DNA from: CAZBGL01 sp964491375
Lineage (GTDB): Bacteria > Desulfobacterota > Deferrisomatia > Deferrisomatales > Deferrisomataceae
Length of the DNA: 23,403 bases
Direction of reading: 5' to 3'
Assembly: GCA_964491375.1 (NCBI GenBank)
Contig: CAZBGL010000258.1
Coordinates: 1 to 23,403, forward strand
In this document: piece by piece, positions 22,820-23,403 of the stretch
Layout: each line of letters begins with the position of its first letter
How positions within the stretch are numbered: position 1 is the stretch's first letter
The notes under the pieces: generated by a model
Seen by the model: only the letters and a program-made list of their open reading frames with translations
The model's database searches: none
What the model was told of the DNA's origin: nothing
Program-made: the position numbers and the translations under genes

Positions 22820-23248
22820 CTACCCCTGTTCCAACAGCGGGCGTTTGCCGCTCTCCAGGTATCGGCGTACATCCTCAAGGATCCGGCCGTGGTCGAAACA
22901 TAGGGGTTCCGGAAGGCCGTCCCAGGGCCAGACCGCGGCGGATCGGGCGTCACTCCCGCCCCGAGGGCTCCCCCCTGCCTCGGCCAGGTATACGGTGGTG
23001 ATGGTGTGGTGACGCGGATCCCTGGACGGATCCGAATAGGTGAAGAACTGCTCGCGCAGTCGTATGTTCAACCCCGTCTCTTCCAAAGCCTCCCTGCGGG
23101 CGGCCTCCTCCAGGGACTCGCCCACTTCCACGAAACCGCCAGGAAGTGCCCAGCCTCGAGGAGGGTTGCGCCGCTCGATCAACACCACCCCCCCTTCGCA
23201 CAAAACGACCACATCCACCGTGGGAAGCGGGTTCCGGTAACGGCTCAT
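22820..23248 (-). CDS. Nudix hydrolase
   Basis: Predicted 142-aa hydrolase of nucleoside diphosphates linked to another moiety. The full Nudix box Gx5Ex7REUxEExGU is present at about 38-60 (GGFVEVGE, then REALEETGL), preceded by DVVVLCEGGVVLIERRNPPR with the usual WALPGGF. C-terminal features (FTYSDPSRDPRHHTITTVYLAE, and WPWDGLPEPLCFDHGRIL) resemble the ADP-ribose pyrophosphatase-like or unassigned short Nudix group in deltaproteobacteria. The substrate is not identified. ATG at 23248 overlaps the TGA of the upstream gene (ATGA); the frame stays open to 23332 but that part is inside the neighbour. Confidence 0.9.
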   Translation of the reverse strand: MSRYRNPLPTVDVVVLCEGGVVLIERRNPPRGWALPGGFVEVGESLEEAARREALEETGLNIRLREQFFTYSDPSRDPRHHTITTVYLAEAGGSPRGGSDARSAAVWPWDGLPEPLCFDHGRILEDVRRYLESGKRPLLEQG

Positions 23249-23403
23249 GCCTGTGTCCGTTTGGACTTCTCGTTGACCACCGTGAAAAAGTCTTCGGCCG
23301 TGACGGCGTCGGCCCCGCGGTATTCCCCCCAACCGGCTGCGAACCGAAGCCCACCCGGACCGAGAGTGTCCTCGCCCGGGTAGGTCTCGGCCTCGAGCGC
23401 TGC
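23245..23403 (-). CDS. C-terminal end of an unrecognised protein, cut by the right window edge
   Basis: The reverse strand gives 52 residues ending in a stop: AALEAETYPGEDTLGPGG, then LRFAAGWGEYRGADAVTAED, then FFTVVNEKSKRTQA. I do not recognise the family. The frame is open to the edge, the codon use matches the neighbours, and the TGA overlaps the Nudix ATG by the ATGA pattern typical of this genome, so it is very likely a real gene. The sharply conserved-looking tail FFTVVNEKSKR should be identifiable once the upstream part is available. Confidence 0.7.
   Translation of the reverse strand, partial: AALEAETYPGEDTLGPGGLRFAAGWGEYRGADAVTAEDFFTVVNEKSKRTQA

Noticed and set aside
1..23403. CRISPR arrays, tRNA/rRNA genes, insertion sequences, attachment sites
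   Set aside because: No regularly spaced direct repeats, no tRNA-like cloverleaf in the few intergenic gaps, no transposase or integrase motifs, and no abrupt change in codon use were seen.

Overview
The window is high-GC bacterial chromosome, almost wholly coding, with many 4-nt gene overlaps and frequent GTG starts. Gene content and order (tilS-ftsH-folP-cdaA-cdaR-glmM-pdxJ-acpS-nnr, then lysC-cimA) and a PxxKW-type cysteine-rich protein point to a member of the former Deltaproteobacteria (Desulfobacterota/Desulfuromonadota). This placement rests on remembered gene-order and family patterns, not on a database search. No rRNA, tRNA, insertion sequence, prophage or CRISPR array is visible.

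Region 1 (1-15987, minus strand): fifteen genes in one direction, read from right to left: tilS, ftsH, folP, cdaA, a YbbR/CdaR protein, glmM, pdxJ, acpS, nnr, a stand-alone tandem-CBS protein, tsaE, lpd, lysC, cimA, and a ComEA-like helix-hairpin-helix protein cut by the window edge. Most junctions are ATGA or GTGA overlaps or gaps under 25 nt, so this reads as one long operon; the 110-nt AT-rich gap before ftsH carries a candidate internal promoter. The set joins c-di-AMP synthesis and wall-precursor synthesis (cdaA, cdaR, glmM), membrane proteolysis (ftsH), tRNA modification (tilS, tsaE), cofactor synthesis and repair (folP, pdxJ, acpS, nnr), and Lys/Thr/Met and isoleucine precursor synthesis (lysC, cimA).

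Region 2 (15988-16316, plus strand): a small eight-cysteine protein of the PxxKW family, divergent from tilS. A good sigma-70-like promoter for it lies inside the first codons of tilS.

Region 3 (16313-19443, minus strand): panC, panD, an amidohydrolase possibly of the aminodeoxyfutalosine deaminase type, and a DUF502 membrane protein. The last gene's stop codon overlaps the stop of the PxxKW gene tail to tail.

Region 4 (19444-19656): the only sizeable intergenic region. On the panC side it holds a structured leader of about 165 nt: a hairpin with a bulged A, a two-tier stem, a 14-bp perfect palindrome, and a textbook intrinsic terminator ending about 20 nt before panC. An upstream 8-nt segment is perfectly complementary to the terminator's 5' arm and loop, so it could act as an antiterminator. 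This is the most interesting element in the window: a candidate attenuator or riboswitch controlling pantothenate synthesis.

Region 5 (19657-22810, plus strand): a Mut7-C RNase-domain/zinc-ribbon protein, coaD, a class I aminotransferase and a DUF1186/SEC-C protein. With panC-panD diverging from coaD, early and late steps of CoA synthesis sit on either side of one regulatory region.

Region 6 (22820-23403, minus strand): a Nudix hydrolase preceded, with an ATGA overlap, by the C-terminal end of an unrecognised protein that runs off the right edge.
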